Shown here in pieces: positions 1-12,250 of a stretch of 64,000 nt of DNA; the first letter of the stretch is position 1, and the number at the start of each line of letters is the position of its first letter. The translations under genes and the position numbers were made by a program. Origin of the DNA: Welwitschia mirabilis (lineage: Eukaryota > Gnetophyta > Gnetopsida > Welwitschiales). Location: the NCBI GenBank assembly GCA_051453625.1, contig JBOZIK010000001.1, positions 283,748,927 through 283,812,926 on the forward strand, given 5' to 3'. The notes beneath the pieces are model-generated. The model was not told the origin of the DNA. It saw only the letters and a program-made list of their open reading frames with translations, and made no database searches.

Positions 1-3000
1 TAGTTAGTACCACCTTCTATATCATTTTAGTAGATATGTCTAATAAATGAAGTGGTACACCTACTTTAATATTTCATTTCTTAAGACCTTTATTACTAGA
101 CTTAATTTAATTGTTGACTTCAAATCATCCTCTTTTCATTAGGGTTCCATTTTAGCATCAATCACCTATGTGCTATAGCATTTTTTTTAATTGCGGTTCA
201 TAGCATTAATTTGATATTAGCATAGTGATCTATGTAGTCCTTAATTAAAATAAATTCTTTAAATTTTTCCTTGTCCCTATCTTTGTTTTCATTTAATACT
301 TCATCTAAATAGGAATTCTTAGAGTTCATTTATATCAATTGTTATTTGGGTGCTTCCTTAGGCTCTTACTCTGTTAAATGTTTTATTATATTTATGTTAC
401 TAATCATGAATCTTTTACTTGGTTGTTTCTCCTTTTATCTCCTCCCTTTCTTATTATTCAAACCTGCTTCTAGCAACTCCTCATTCTTTGGATTGTTTAT
501 GTTGTCTTTAATTCTCTTATCCTCCTTCCCTTTCTTTATGATCTTTGGCATTTTACTTTCTCCTTTAGATTTTTCATCACTAATTATAATTGTTTTTACC
601 TAAGATTACTTATGAGTCTTCCCTTAATTGTTATTGTTATCTCTTAATATTCTTGTTACTTCTTGTGATTTACCTTGCATTATATCCTCACATTTGATTG
701 TCATTTGTCCTCTCCTTCTTATGTTTTCTACTACTCTATAATTTTCCTTTTAAGTATCCTTAGCTTTCCTTTTTTTGGACCTAATGAATTTCCTAAGTCT
801 TCTTCTAACTTTTCTTTTCTTCCTATCAGGAGTAATTTATAGAATTAATTAATTTAAAAATTAATATTTAATTTCTTCCATAATGTTCTTCCTTTAATTT
901 TTATATGAAATATTATGAAAGATTCACCTTTCCTTATTTCAAAGCTAGTAAGAAGTTGAAATTTAGGCCTTTTATTTTTTAATGAGTTTTCATATAATTA
1001 TATTCAATGAAAGATGTAAGAATGATTCACCTGTTAACTTCATTCTTATGGCCTTCACAATAAATTTTGTTGTAACTAACATTTATTTTTCTTAAAAGAT
1101 ATTATTATAGTTCATAAAATGTTTTAATTTAAAATATTAGACTTCTTTCAAATATTTAAGAATTTTTCATCTCATGCCCTAGAGGAGTCACTAAAGCTCT
1201 TCAGTCCACTAAATTTACCTTAAGCTAGTTGGCTTAAACTAGGTATGTTCACCTATGCTTCTTATGACTTCTTTCTTGGCTAATTAGCTATGAATACTTA
1301 TTAAGAATTTCTTCATTAGCTTTTGGTTTTTTGTTTTCTTTTTTTCCCTTTTTCTCCTTTGAAGACCCTTGTGTTCTCTTCTATATAAATAAACTAGAAA
1401 ACTCCCTCATAGGGTTTACTCACCATGCCATGTACCTCTTCATTTGAGACCTATTGACACTACTTTTACAATTAAGAAATGCTTGAATAAGTGCTTCATG
1501 AATTCTATCTACCTATAAGACATTGAAAATGTCTCACTCTAACTCTCCTCTTCCTCAACATCTCTATCATTAAGACATTTCTTTTAATAATAAGACACTT
1601 TAGAACATTGTAATTCTCTATTACACACTCTTGGCATGTATCCTATAAGAGAGGTTCTATAACATGCTTAGTAATTAGTAATTATTTAACCTTAATAAAT
1701 TATTCTTAAATAACCTTTAATCTACTTCTTCTTTAACTCTATGTTTATAACATTTTAGCATGCCCTCTAATATTTTAATTTTTAGATCTATTACTTCTAT
1801 TTTATATTTGGGGAGATTCCTCCTAGTCTAGTAGTTTTTTATTCTAGTCCTAATTTTCTTTGTAACCATTGTTTTACTAGTATAATTTCATTTATTTTCC
1901 TTTGAAAATCTTAAATATAGTTTTTTTATGTTGAGACTAATATGTTACATGCTCAAGCTTGCATATGATTTGGTTTTACATCCCATCCTTCCCTAAAATA
2001 GACTTTCTAAAAGAAAGAATCCTTTATCTATACTTCCTAATATCATTATTTTTTATTTATGACTTTTTTCTAAGGTGTGAATTCCCTTAATTTTATTTTT
2101 GCTATAGACTTCACTTGGATCACAAAGATGTTGTCTTTATATCTTAAATTTTTCATTTTCTAGATTGCATAGGCTTTGTAATTCCTTTCATATTAGTACA
2201 TGTATCTTGTTACCTTGTTTCCCTTCTTTCTAAATGAGATTATTAACTTTTCTATTTATCATATTTTTTTTCATCTTTAGTAACACTTCGATGACCATGC
2301 TATATCTAGTTATCATAGTAAGTATAATGTTCACTATACTTGTTTCTACCTTTTGTAAAAGATCATTTTAGGTTACTAAGTATTTCTACATGAATAGAGG
2401 AATTTCTAGATATCAGTTCTTCTCTTTTTCTTTTACACTTTTAAGACTTTAGTAGTTTCCTCATGTATACTTTTTTATGTATTGAAAAAGTAAATTCTTT
2501 TCTCAATGAATTGATATTCTTGAATTCTTTCCAATTTTTTATAGATCCTATTTAATAACTTGAATCTACTTGATGTTTTCCTTGAAGAACATCAAGTTAT
2601 GTAAAATATTCATACCATGAAAGTTAAGTTATTTTCCTTCTTTCTCCTTATGTAATCTTGTAAACTATCTAAGGCTATAATAAAGATATATAATCAGATA
2701 TAAACATCATACTAGAGGCCTATTTCTATTGCAAAGTGCTCATATATATTCTAATTTATCTTTAGCATAAATGTACCTAATTTCTATAGGTACCATGTCA
2801 AGATCACAAATTATTTAGAAAACCATTTTATGCTTATTACATCAATGAGATTCTATCATGATATATTATCATAAGTCTTTATAATATCTAACTATAAAGG
2901 ACAATATTTTTCTTTCCTCAATTTTTATTTTATGCAATAACTAATGATTTAGAATTATCTAATCAAGGATGCTTCTATGTTCTAAAAACTTCATCTAATT

Positions 3001-3820
3001 AAAAATCACCATTAACAAGAGTTATGTACATATTTTTTATACCAAAACTTTTAAGATTAGTCATTAAATAATATTATATTCCTATTTGGTCCTATACTTT
3101 GGAATATTTTAAATTTTATTATCTTTAAGATTAGGATAACACTTGTATTATTCTAGGCATATGACTATAAGCATCATCTACTAAGTTTCATATAATGGAT
3201 TTGTACTTTTCCAAAAAAATTTGCTATCTATTTGTTAGGTCCTGAAAGTTTGTTAAGTTTTATTATTTTTAGCACATTTTAATTTCATCCATTCCATTAC
3301 ATTTAGAATGTTTTTCTTCCTTGGATATTTAGCCTTTATAGGAAATTTTAACTTTTCCCTTAGATTCTTATAACTACTTGAGGTTATTCATTAAGGCATA
3401 ATACACCATTTCTTCTTAATAGATATTCTTTTCTCATGTGATTTTGTTTATCTTATTTTATTATCTCCTTTAGTTTACTATGTTGAAAAAGAATCTTTTA
3501 TTATTATCTCTATTCTTTAGTAAATTTATATGCTCTTTTTATCTTTTGTATATCTCCTCTTAGGTTCTTATTCTATGTAGATTTTGTAGTTTTTCCCCTC
3601 TTATCTTGTACGTTATTCTTGTTTATTCTATATTTTCTTACTTTCTTACTTTATATCTTTATTGTGATCAATACTTTCCTCCAAGATCTACTTAATTCTT
3701 TTAGCCATAACTTTGTTTTATGTAGTTTTCCTAAAGGTATTAGAAAGGATACATTCTTTCATCTCCCAATTTCTTTATCATGATGTCATATCTTCTTAAA
3801 AGAAAATTGTAGCTTTTTGA
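1..3820. other. AT-rich sequence, no gene recognised
   Basis: The plus strand is markedly T-rich, with many short pyrimidine runs and frequent stops in all frames. The longest open stretch (346-603, 85 codons) is a string of Leu, Ile, Phe and Ser codons, as expected from T-rich DNA, and I do not treat it as a gene. I see no retroelement motif, tandem repeat or RNA gene here. It is probably very old, deaminated transposon sequence, but that is inference. Confidence 0.5.
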
Positions 3821-4318
3821 TTTACGCCTTGATGCGCTACTAAATTGTGTGTATTTTATGGGGTTTTATGAACTATTTTATAAGACATTTACACAAGTTT
3901 AGATGCAATTTTGAGGATTATGGAGAATTAATAAAAGATATTAAAAATATGGAATTCTTAGCATGATTAGAGGTATTTAAGACATATTCTAATGCATATG
4001 GATTTGGAGGAAAATTATTGATGCAAAGGAAGACTTCTCTCTAGTAAAAAATACAAAAAGAACTATCAGCCCCTCTGTCATTCCCATGACAGCTAGGACA
4101 ATAGCACTGTAGATGTCACATGAGAATGCTAACATCGACTAGAGCTGGATGTGTTGAGTCATACTTACTAAAGGATTATCATCCACTAATGTCATCCACA
4201 CAATAGCTAGGACATCAGTTGTAATCACCAGTCAATCTTTATCCATTTCATCTATTTATTTCTCGTAATTAAGTGCATTTTGTAGTGCCTTTTGTGTATT
4301 AGTTTTGTTTCCCAATCC

Positions 4319-4326
4319 TATAAATA
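4319..4326 (+). promoter_or_regulatory. TATA-like box in an LTR-like segment
   Basis: TATAAATA lies within a more complex stretch (about 3830-4560) that is less T-rich than its surroundings. A TATA box followed by a few hundred bases of leader-like sequence is typical of plant LTR promoters. I found neither a partner LTR nor a primer-binding site for it in this window, so the assignment is weak. Confidence 0.25.
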
Positions 4327-4560
4327 AAATCCCTCCTTCAACTCTTCTTTCTATCTTTGATGCACTGGAAATTTTCGTGATAGGAGATTAAAGGGTAGGA
4401 GATTCATCTAAAGAGTTGTAGAAAGACGTTCCCTTGGTGAAGGGTTATGCATCCTCCATTAAGGCTTAGCTATTTTGTAACCACATGCTAGTTCCATTTA
4501 ATATAAAACTCTATTTTTCTTTATGCATTTAGTTCTATTATATGTCCCTTATGGTTTATG

Positions 4561-7500
4561 TTTCCCTTAATCCAGTAATAGTTTCATTGGTGATATAGGT
4601 CTTAAGGATAGCCTTTCTTAAGGCTGAAAGAAAGTAGTCTAGATTCATTTTTCATTACATTTTGATTTAGTTGAATTCGCATTTACATTACATCTTTATT
4701 TTTTACATTATTATTAAAATTTAATTATGATGTTCTTTTTAGAAATTAATCCTCATTCTTCTCTCATAAGTCTTCAATGGATTACAACGTTCAAGTCAAC
4801 TTCATCTATATTAGTGTGTTGTGTTCTGCATATATCTATTTTATTTTTGAATGATAGGACCTTCTTGAGCTTAAATTGTTTACACAAATATGCATTGCAA
4901 CACTCCTACTTAAAAGAGGATAATTGATCAATTATTTGAGCATTATATTCTTTCTTCCTTTAGTTACTAGTAAATTCCTTTGAACTATTCCATTGATACT
5001 AATTTTTTGTCTATTCTTAAAAGTACTATCACCTGTGATTGTCTTTGGTTTAAACATGTGGATTAGATTTTATATAATGGTGGGTTTATTAATTTGAATT
5101 TTATTGGGTACCAAGTAGGTTCTATTTACCCTTTTCCTTTTTCTTCCAATTGAATCTAGTTTTATTGAAATACCTAATGATTTTGCATTTTTATCTATTA
5201 TCTTTTACTTTCTTTTTCCTAATTATCTTATTCTCTTCCCTAATTTCTATGGATTGTAGACATTAATTGATTGCTAGTTGTCAATCTTAAAAATTTGAAA
5301 ATACTTTTTTAAAGATTATTATGGATTTCATTTCTTACATAAGGTTTTACTTTCATTCTACATGGACATACCTTGTTTCCTTAGTTTTATTTTTTATGCT
5401 TAATATCTCTTTTGAGAAATGTTGCTAATTCCTTTGCTTACACAAGTATTTACTTTCATTTTTCATCAAATGTTCTATCTTTTTCTAAATATATCCTCTA
5501 TTTATACTTTATTTTCTTATAAACATACAAGAATAATTTCATGATTAGTTAGAAATTATTTGGAAAGCTTATCCTTTGGATCTTTTTTGATTTCATGAAT
5601 ATTCTATATTATGATCTTTTTTTTGCTCATTTATTAAAGGCTTCTATTGGTATGTTAAACAAAGTCTTTTGCGATCATTAGCAATATTTTTAATAGACTT
5701 TTTTCGGGCCTTAGTTGCATTAGTTTATCTTGTCTTATCTATTTTTCATCTTTTGGATCTGATTCTTCTAATTCAGTACTATTAAATACTTTAAACCTAT
5801 TATGGAATTGGCTTTACTATTTGGTACTTATATCTTTTTTTAATATTACTAGAGAATCATTTCATTTTTCCCAATAAGGACTTAATCTTGGGTTCTCTTT
5901 CTAAAACTTTAAATTTTTCTATTTTGGAGTTTTAGTACTTTTTCTATCTTTCCCCTTGTTATAACTAGTTAAAAACTATTTTTATCCCTTTTGAATATAC
6001 AGTCTTCTAAATTATATCCATATTATCATAGATATTGAATGCTATTATTGTACATATTTCCTAGTAGTGTTATTTACTCTCCCATATTTCACATATATTA
6101 TTCTTTAGCTTGGCTAAAGATCTTTTGATGTTTTCCAATAACTTGTATAAATCACAAGGATTTAATAAGTTCTCATATCCAACATTCACAATATTAGTTT
6201 CAAAGATATTTATTATTTCAAAATTATTTAACTTTCTAATTAGCTCAATTACTTTTTAAGAAAAAATTTAAATTAGCATGATTTTATTTCTAGTAAGTGT
6301 CATTAGATCTAGCTTGATTAGGTATTCAAATTTTAGAAATCTTGAATGAAAGTTTGATTCCATAATTGTTAGGATAATTTCTTTTAGCCTTTTACAAATT
6401 GATAGTTTTTGGAAAATTTTTCAAAATTGTCCCCTTGTTTCTAACATGATAATGTTACCCTTTGAGTCTACCAAACTAGTGTACTTAGGCCATTATAGTG
6501 TTTATATTTTCATTTAAGAAAAACTTAAAAAGGATCATTCTTTTTGCTAAGGTTTTTATTTAAACTCTTAGATTCCTCTCCACCTTAGAACCACTCATAT
6601 TTTTATTATTTTCATATTTGAATAGGTATTAAACATACTATTTTTAATTTAAAATCCACTTCCTTTTTAGTTTTATAAGCTAGGTAGAAATGGATAATCA
6701 TATAATTCTCTCATTTATGATTATACATTTTTATATGCTCTTACATAATAAATGCTAAAAATGATGTAACTTCTTAAAAGTACTTTTCTCTTCTTTTTGT
6801 CCTTGTCTTTTCAATCTTGTAATGATAAATAAATTGTCTTATCTTAGAATTTTATTTATTAATTTGTATTTAATAGTTCTTTAAAAGTATTTTAATTTAT
6901 TTTTTCTCTCTCTACATGCACCTACTGAAGAATGGCTTTAGAAGGTAGAATCTATGCTAAATAAGAATATTTAAGAATCCTCTTCCCAAATTCATCAGAC
7001 ATAATGTGAATTATTTACATCTATATAACCTTAACTAATAACTTATAGATGATGATTAAGACATTCTTATTAAAATCATTAAAGAATTTATAGAGAAGGA
7101 CAAAGGCTTACATGATAGATTAACCAATATTGAAGTATATTATCTTATATAAATAAGACTAAAAATTCCAATGAGGAGTACTATAAGACAAATAATAAGT
7201 TTTTAGTGTAAATAGATATCCTTGAATAATTTTAGTTTTATGTTTAACCCTCAATCAACATAGTTTTGATCTTTAAAACCACATTAGATTCCTTAACAAG
7301 AAAAGGTAATCTACTTCATCCTTTTCTTCATATTATTCTCTTGGTTCTCTAGTAAAACTTTTAAACTACTAATTAGGAGTTATTTATGCCTTTATCAAAG
7401 AGTAAAATCATCTCTTTCATCAACATAATTAAAATTATAGACTTCTTAAGAGCTTCAATCAATTAAAAATTAAGAATTCATAATTCACAACCTTCAAGTC

Positions 7501-8542
7501 ACTCCACCTACCCTTAAGATGGATGAAATCACATGTAATGTGATTTTTAAAGCTACCTTCATAAGTATCCAAAATAATATAAATAAAGCTTATTATAATA
7601 ATTTCATTATTATGGTTTCCTTATTTATAGCTTCCTAGAAGTCATACCTTAATAACTTTCTCTTCTATAGTGGTTATAAGATCATAGTTACCACTAATGG
7701 TACTAACTCTTAACAAACATACTTGTTCAATTTAACTATCATTATTTAAGCGTATTAATCTAGGATTAAATAATATTGTGATAATTTTTTTCTTTAGTTT
7801 AAACTTTTATAGGAATCTCATAAGCAAGAAAAATAGAAAAGAAATGAAAATTAGAATAGTTATAGAGGAGGACTCCAATAAAATGGAGTTGAGTTCCTTC
7901 ATTAATAATTATACTAAGAACTTCATACATGCTCACATGAATGATTTCTATAATAAAGTCATTTAAAAAACAAAGTTGCTTAGTCAAACTAAGGGGTGAA
8001 AAGCACTTTAATAAGAACAAAAATCAAACTCAAAGTTAAAGTAAAAAAGAAGGGTGTAATACTTCAAAGACCTCTAGTCAGTATGAACATGCTTCCCTCT
8101 AGTCTTAAAAGAAGAAACCCATTATATCTATTTTATAACAAAAATTCTCTTGTTACATGAATAAAACATTCTAATATCTTTACATATTTATGTTAATGTC
8201 TAAAACCATGTTATTTCATAACATATATTTACTCTTCTTCTCAAGAAGGAAAAAAGAAACAAACTAAAGGAAATAAGGTATCTCTTTACAACATATTTAA
8301 TAAGAATAGATTAAACTAAGTTAAAGTTTCAAGCCTTTTCTATTAATTTCATTTGTGAATATTATTTGTCAAGCATTCTATTAGTTATTAGTATTTATCT
8401 CTTCCTTTATTCCTAATGAAAATAATTATTTTATATAAAATAGAATCTAGCAATCTAGTAATTAGACTATAAGTATCTTCAATGATTACTATAATTATGA
8501 TCTCCACTATTTTTATTTTAAATTGCATTTAAATCTTTAGAA
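4561..8542. other. AT-rich sequence, no gene recognised
   Basis: No supported gene. The plus strand is T-rich up to about 6.9 kb and then becomes A-rich, so overall base skew flips. Short open frames at 4727-4927 and around 7778-8020 (overlapping on both strands) have no recognisable domain and no coding-like composition. Confidence 0.5.
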
Positions 8543-9952
8543 TTCAAACATGTAAAAATTAACATTGAAATCAATTATTTCAAAATTTAGCTTAGGAAAG
8601 ATATTAATTTAATTGTGTTATCAACTTTTCCATGGTAAATTTAGGTAAAAAAACTGAAGGTAGTCCTATAGAGAATATGGATGGCAGTAATAACCTAAAT
8701 GATTAAACAAATCATTTCCAAACTCACTCGTTGAATTCATCATGGAATTACATTTGAATTATAGTTATGGACCTAGTTAGTTACCACATCTAATTCAATC
8801 ATGATATTAAGCAAACTTGTAATAGTAACATGATAGACACATAATAGTAGCATAAGAATAAAGTCATAATGACATGTGATAGTGGCATATGGTGGTAAAA
8901 TTTAAACAATGGCAATAGCACCAATTAAAATCATTTAAACCCAAAGGTCACATGTTGAAACTATTATAATGATTTTCAAAAAATACTACATGATGAAGAT
9001 TCCATCAAACACTATGTGATAAATATTCCATCAAATACTACATGAAGATTTCACCTAATGCTATAGGATCAAGAATCTTAATCACTCCACCTAACACTAC
9101 AAAATGAAATCTTATCCATCTCATCTACCACTATGAGACAAATCACCAAATCCTAAATCCCTCTATAAAAGGATCAATTCCCTTTATTATATTCATTTAA
9201 TCGTTCTTGATTATATCTATACTTTAGAGTAAAGATGATCTTCTCCCATGCCTGTCAAAGTTTTTACTTAAGAATAGGCTAGCCTCAAGGCTAGTTAGAT
9301 GTTTTATCATAAGTTGTAGTCTTTCTTCTTTAATGTAATATAGTTCCTTCATCTTAATAAAGAATTTAGTTTTTGCTCCTTGATTTTAAGTGTGAGTTAT
9401 TTCACCCCTAGAATAATCCATTAGAAGCTATTAAAAGAATTAGTTTACATCTCTTGATTATAAGTGTGATTAGTTTCATAGTTAGGATACTTGAGTTGAG
9501 TCTATTAAAATATCAAGTTACTTATACTTTGATTGCATCCTTTTGTCTACTCCTTTGCTTCACTATTTAGTCTTGTTTGATAAATTTTTGCTAAAAGTCA
9601 ATGACAACTATAAGTAAGAAAAGGATCTCACTACTACTCATGTAGTGAATGTGATTATGTCATCATGATTTAAGCTATAATGCATTTGTAAATTAGGATA
9701 TAAAATTACAACTTGAATTACATTATTGAATTAAATATTATTACTTAACAAAACATCGATGCTAGTTTTAAAGTTCTAAACTCATTTCCAGCTTCTACCT
9801 TTTTAAATCTCCTTTATTACTTTCTAGATTTAAAAACGTTAATCTTTTTCTAGATAAGTCCTATATTTCTCTATTTGTTTTTCTATTTTCATTATATTTG
9901 TGAAAGAATAATAACTCAATCTCATCTGGTGTTATTATAAGTAAGAGTTACA
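8543..9952 (+). repeat. 5' LTR of plus-strand gypsy element
   Basis: The start is set by homology with 14521 onward: both copies share an AACATG-type start, a block around 8627-8690 / 14652-14710 about a conserved AAATTTAGGTA, and a block about a TTATAGTTATGGACC-like motif (8760 / 14810). A TATA box sits near 9174. The 3' end is placed just before the primer-binding site at 9963; CA at 9951-9952 is the likely terminus, but 9956 is also possible. The initial TG seen in the 3' copy is TT here. Confidence 0.55.
9174..9180 (+). promoter_or_regulatory. LTR promoter TATA box
   Basis: TATAAAA in a CCCTCTATAAAAGG context inside the 5' LTR, about 630 bases from the LTR start and 780 before the primer-binding site, is well placed for the U3/R boundary of the element. 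It would drive the genomic RNA of the retrotransposon if it were active. Confidence 0.5.
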
Positions 9953-9962
9953 AGCATATCTT

Positions 9963-9980
9963 TGGCATCATTATTGGGAA
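9963..9980 (+). promoter_or_regulatory. Primer-binding site, tRNA-Asp type, decayed
   Basis: TGGCATCATTATTGGGAA pairs with the 3' end of plant tRNA-Asp except at seven positions, and every difference is G-to-A or C-to-T relative to the canonical TGGCGCCGTTGCCGGGGA. It lies directly after the proposed LTR end. This site primes minus-strand DNA synthesis in Athila/Tat-type gypsy elements. The transition-only decay is unlikely by chance and supports the call. Confidence 0.65.
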
Positions 9981-10119
9981 TAATGGCATTGTATCTTCTT
10001 AATGAAGTATAAGATTATTAGTTTCTATTTTTTGTATTTTAGATTTTAGTTTTCATTATTAGATTTTTTTTAATGATTGCTATTGATTCCTTTGGATATT
10101 ACCCAAGCTAATCTACTTT

Positions 10120-10120
<1 letters not shown>

Positions 10121-10188
<68 letters not shown>

Positions 10189-10675
10189 NNNNNNNNNNNN
10201 NNNNNNNNNNNNNNNNNNNNNNNNNNNNNNNNNNNNNNNNNNNNNNNNNNNNNNNNNNNNNNNNNNNNNNNNNNNNNNNNNNNNNNNNNNNNNNNNNNNN
10301 NNNNNNNNNNNNNNNNNNNNNNNNNNNNNNNNNNNNNNNNNNNNNNNNNNNNNNNNNNNNNNNNNNNNNNNNNNNNNNNNNNNNNNNNNNNNNNNNNNNN
10401 NNNNNNNNNNNNNNNNNNNNNNNNNNNNNNNNNNNNNNNNNNNNNNNNNNNNNNNNNNNNNNNNNNNNNNNNNNNNNNNNNNNNNNNNNNNNNNNNNNNN
10501 NNNNNNNNNNNNNNNNNNNNNNNNNNNNNNNNNNNNNNNNNNNNNNNNNNNNNNNNNNNNNNNNNNNNNNNNNNNNNNNNNNNNNNNNNNNNNNNNNNNN
10601 NNNNNNNNNNNNNNNNNNNNNNNNNNNNNNNNNNNNNNNNNNNNNNNNNNNNNNNNNNNNNNNNNNNNNNNNNNN

Positions 10676-10742
<67 letters not shown>
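10121..10742 (+). repeat. (TC)n microsatellite spanning an assembly gap
   Basis: Uninterrupted TC dinucleotides run 10121-10188, then 487 N, then CT repeats 10676-10742. The repeat on both edges suggests that assembly failed inside one long array, so the true length is unknown. An apparent long Leu-Ser reading frame through it is an artefact of the repeat and the gap. It lies in the leader/internal region of the gypsy element, shortly after the primer-binding site. Confidence 0.9.
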
Positions 10743-10745
<3 letters not shown>

Positions 10746-11992
10746 CTTTTTTCCTTTTTTGGGTACTTTCTAATGGTGGATACTAGTTCATTTCTAATGA
10801 AACCTAGTCTAGTTTTTTTTGGTTTTTTTTCAGCTTTCTAATGCTAATTAAGAAATATATTATTGTATCAATTCTTTGGTTAGTTGGGCTTATAGATTTT
10901 TGCTATGCAATTTTTGTGAATAAAGGATGAAATAGCAAGGATTAGACAATCAATATAAAATGACCAAATACATAAGAGATATCTTCTCCTTTGATTTATC
11001 TTTTATGCATGCTTAAATTTAATAGTTATTTTCAACTTTTTTATAGAATAAATTTAGTTTTAGTTCTATAAAAATTTTTTAAAAATAATCAAAATCGTAA
11101 TGTACTTTTTTTTCATTGGTTTTTTTTTGCATTATTCTAGTTATTTTATTTTGTAGAAGTTTTTCTATGTTTCCAACTACCTAAACTAAATTATGATTTG
11201 ATTATGATTACTTTTTTATTTTTCAATTATTGAAATAATTAGTGGTACTACATAACCTAATAGAACATGTTGGGATTTTCCTTGAAAACCCCTAAAACTT
11301 AGTGTTTAGCCTTAATTTAATCTCCTAAAACATTTTTTCTCCTAAGCCCCTCCTAAAACCTCTCATATTACTATGGGTTGAAAACATTATCCTTTTGGTA
11401 GATTGTATTGAATGCCATATAAACTTCAAATGGAGTTTAATGTTGAGAATGCATCCTTTTATTAGAATTGTGAAAATTCCTACTTTGTGCTAATTTTGTT
11501 TAACCTAAACAAACTATAAAAGATTATAGTTAACTTAAGGAAATTATAAGTGAATACCTTCAACTTGAATACTTAGATAGATCTTCATGTTTTTTTCAAA
11601 GTCTTAGTATGCATAAATTGAATCCTTACTAAGAGAATTGTGAGTCTATACCTTCCACCATCTTTTTACATTCCAACCCTTATCCTTTATACTCTTACAA
11701 CTTATATCATTTAACTCAATAATACTCTTTAAATTCCTTGGATAATATCCTTAAAATGTTCATGACATCTATGATGCAAATCAACTAATGAACCTCTTTC
11801 AACTTGCAAATACTTAAGCAAAACATCCAATTACTAAATTAAACAACTACTTAATACTTAGCATGAAAAGGAAGAGCCTTCTACATACCATGAATCTAAT
11901 CTTAGAATTCTTAACTTAATTGAGATAATTAAGGATGATAGAATATCTAATGCCCAATTCATATCCTTTGAAAATGAGATTGAATCTAATGA
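10743..11992. other. Internal region of gypsy element, nothing recognised
   Basis: AT-rich sequence after the microsatellite with no conserved motif. By position it should be gag leader and the start of gag, but no frame is open for a useful length. Confidence 0.4.
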
Positions 11993-12250
11993 GGGACTAG
12001 AGGATACCTATTAGAGGATGACCACTTACTTAATGAGAATGGTGTATCTAAGGATAAGCCATGTAGCAACCTTAATGATGAAGAGAAAAGCAAGGAAGAT
12101 TCCATAGTTGATCCATCATATGTAAAGTCTTTTCTATCTTGTCAACATTTTTATGAGAAAAACATTTCACCTTTTGAGAAAGATTTGAGGGTTAATAAAG
12201 AAAATAAATTTGTATTGAAATCATCTCTTAATTATTCTTTCAATAAATAA
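11993..12250 (+). pseudogene. Coding-like remnant of unknown product
   Basis: An open frame of 85 codons ends at TAA 12248-12250. Its composition is balanced and hydrophilic (Asp, Glu, Lys, Ser-rich, for example NLNDEEKSKEDSIVDPSYV), unlike the Leu/Ile/Phe strings from random AT-rich DNA. It has no convincing start codon and continues upstream only past an in-frame TGA. The position, about 2 kb after the primer-binding site of the surrounding element, fits a gag or gag-upstream remnant, but I do not recognise a domain. Confidence 0.3.

Noticed and set aside
4883-4901. 19 bases identical (inverted) to the end of the Athila-like LTR (ACAAATATGCATTGCAACA)
   Set aside because: Similarity does not clearly extend on either side and no PBS follows, so I cannot claim a third LTR copy. 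It may be a fragment or chance.
7778-8020. Overlapping short frames on both strands
   Set aside because: Antiparallel 62- and 73-codon frames without motifs in AT-rich DNA.
10077-10841. 254-codon frame of Leu-Ser repeats
   Set aside because: It is a TC microsatellite plus N read as codons; no domain and no real continuity across the gap.
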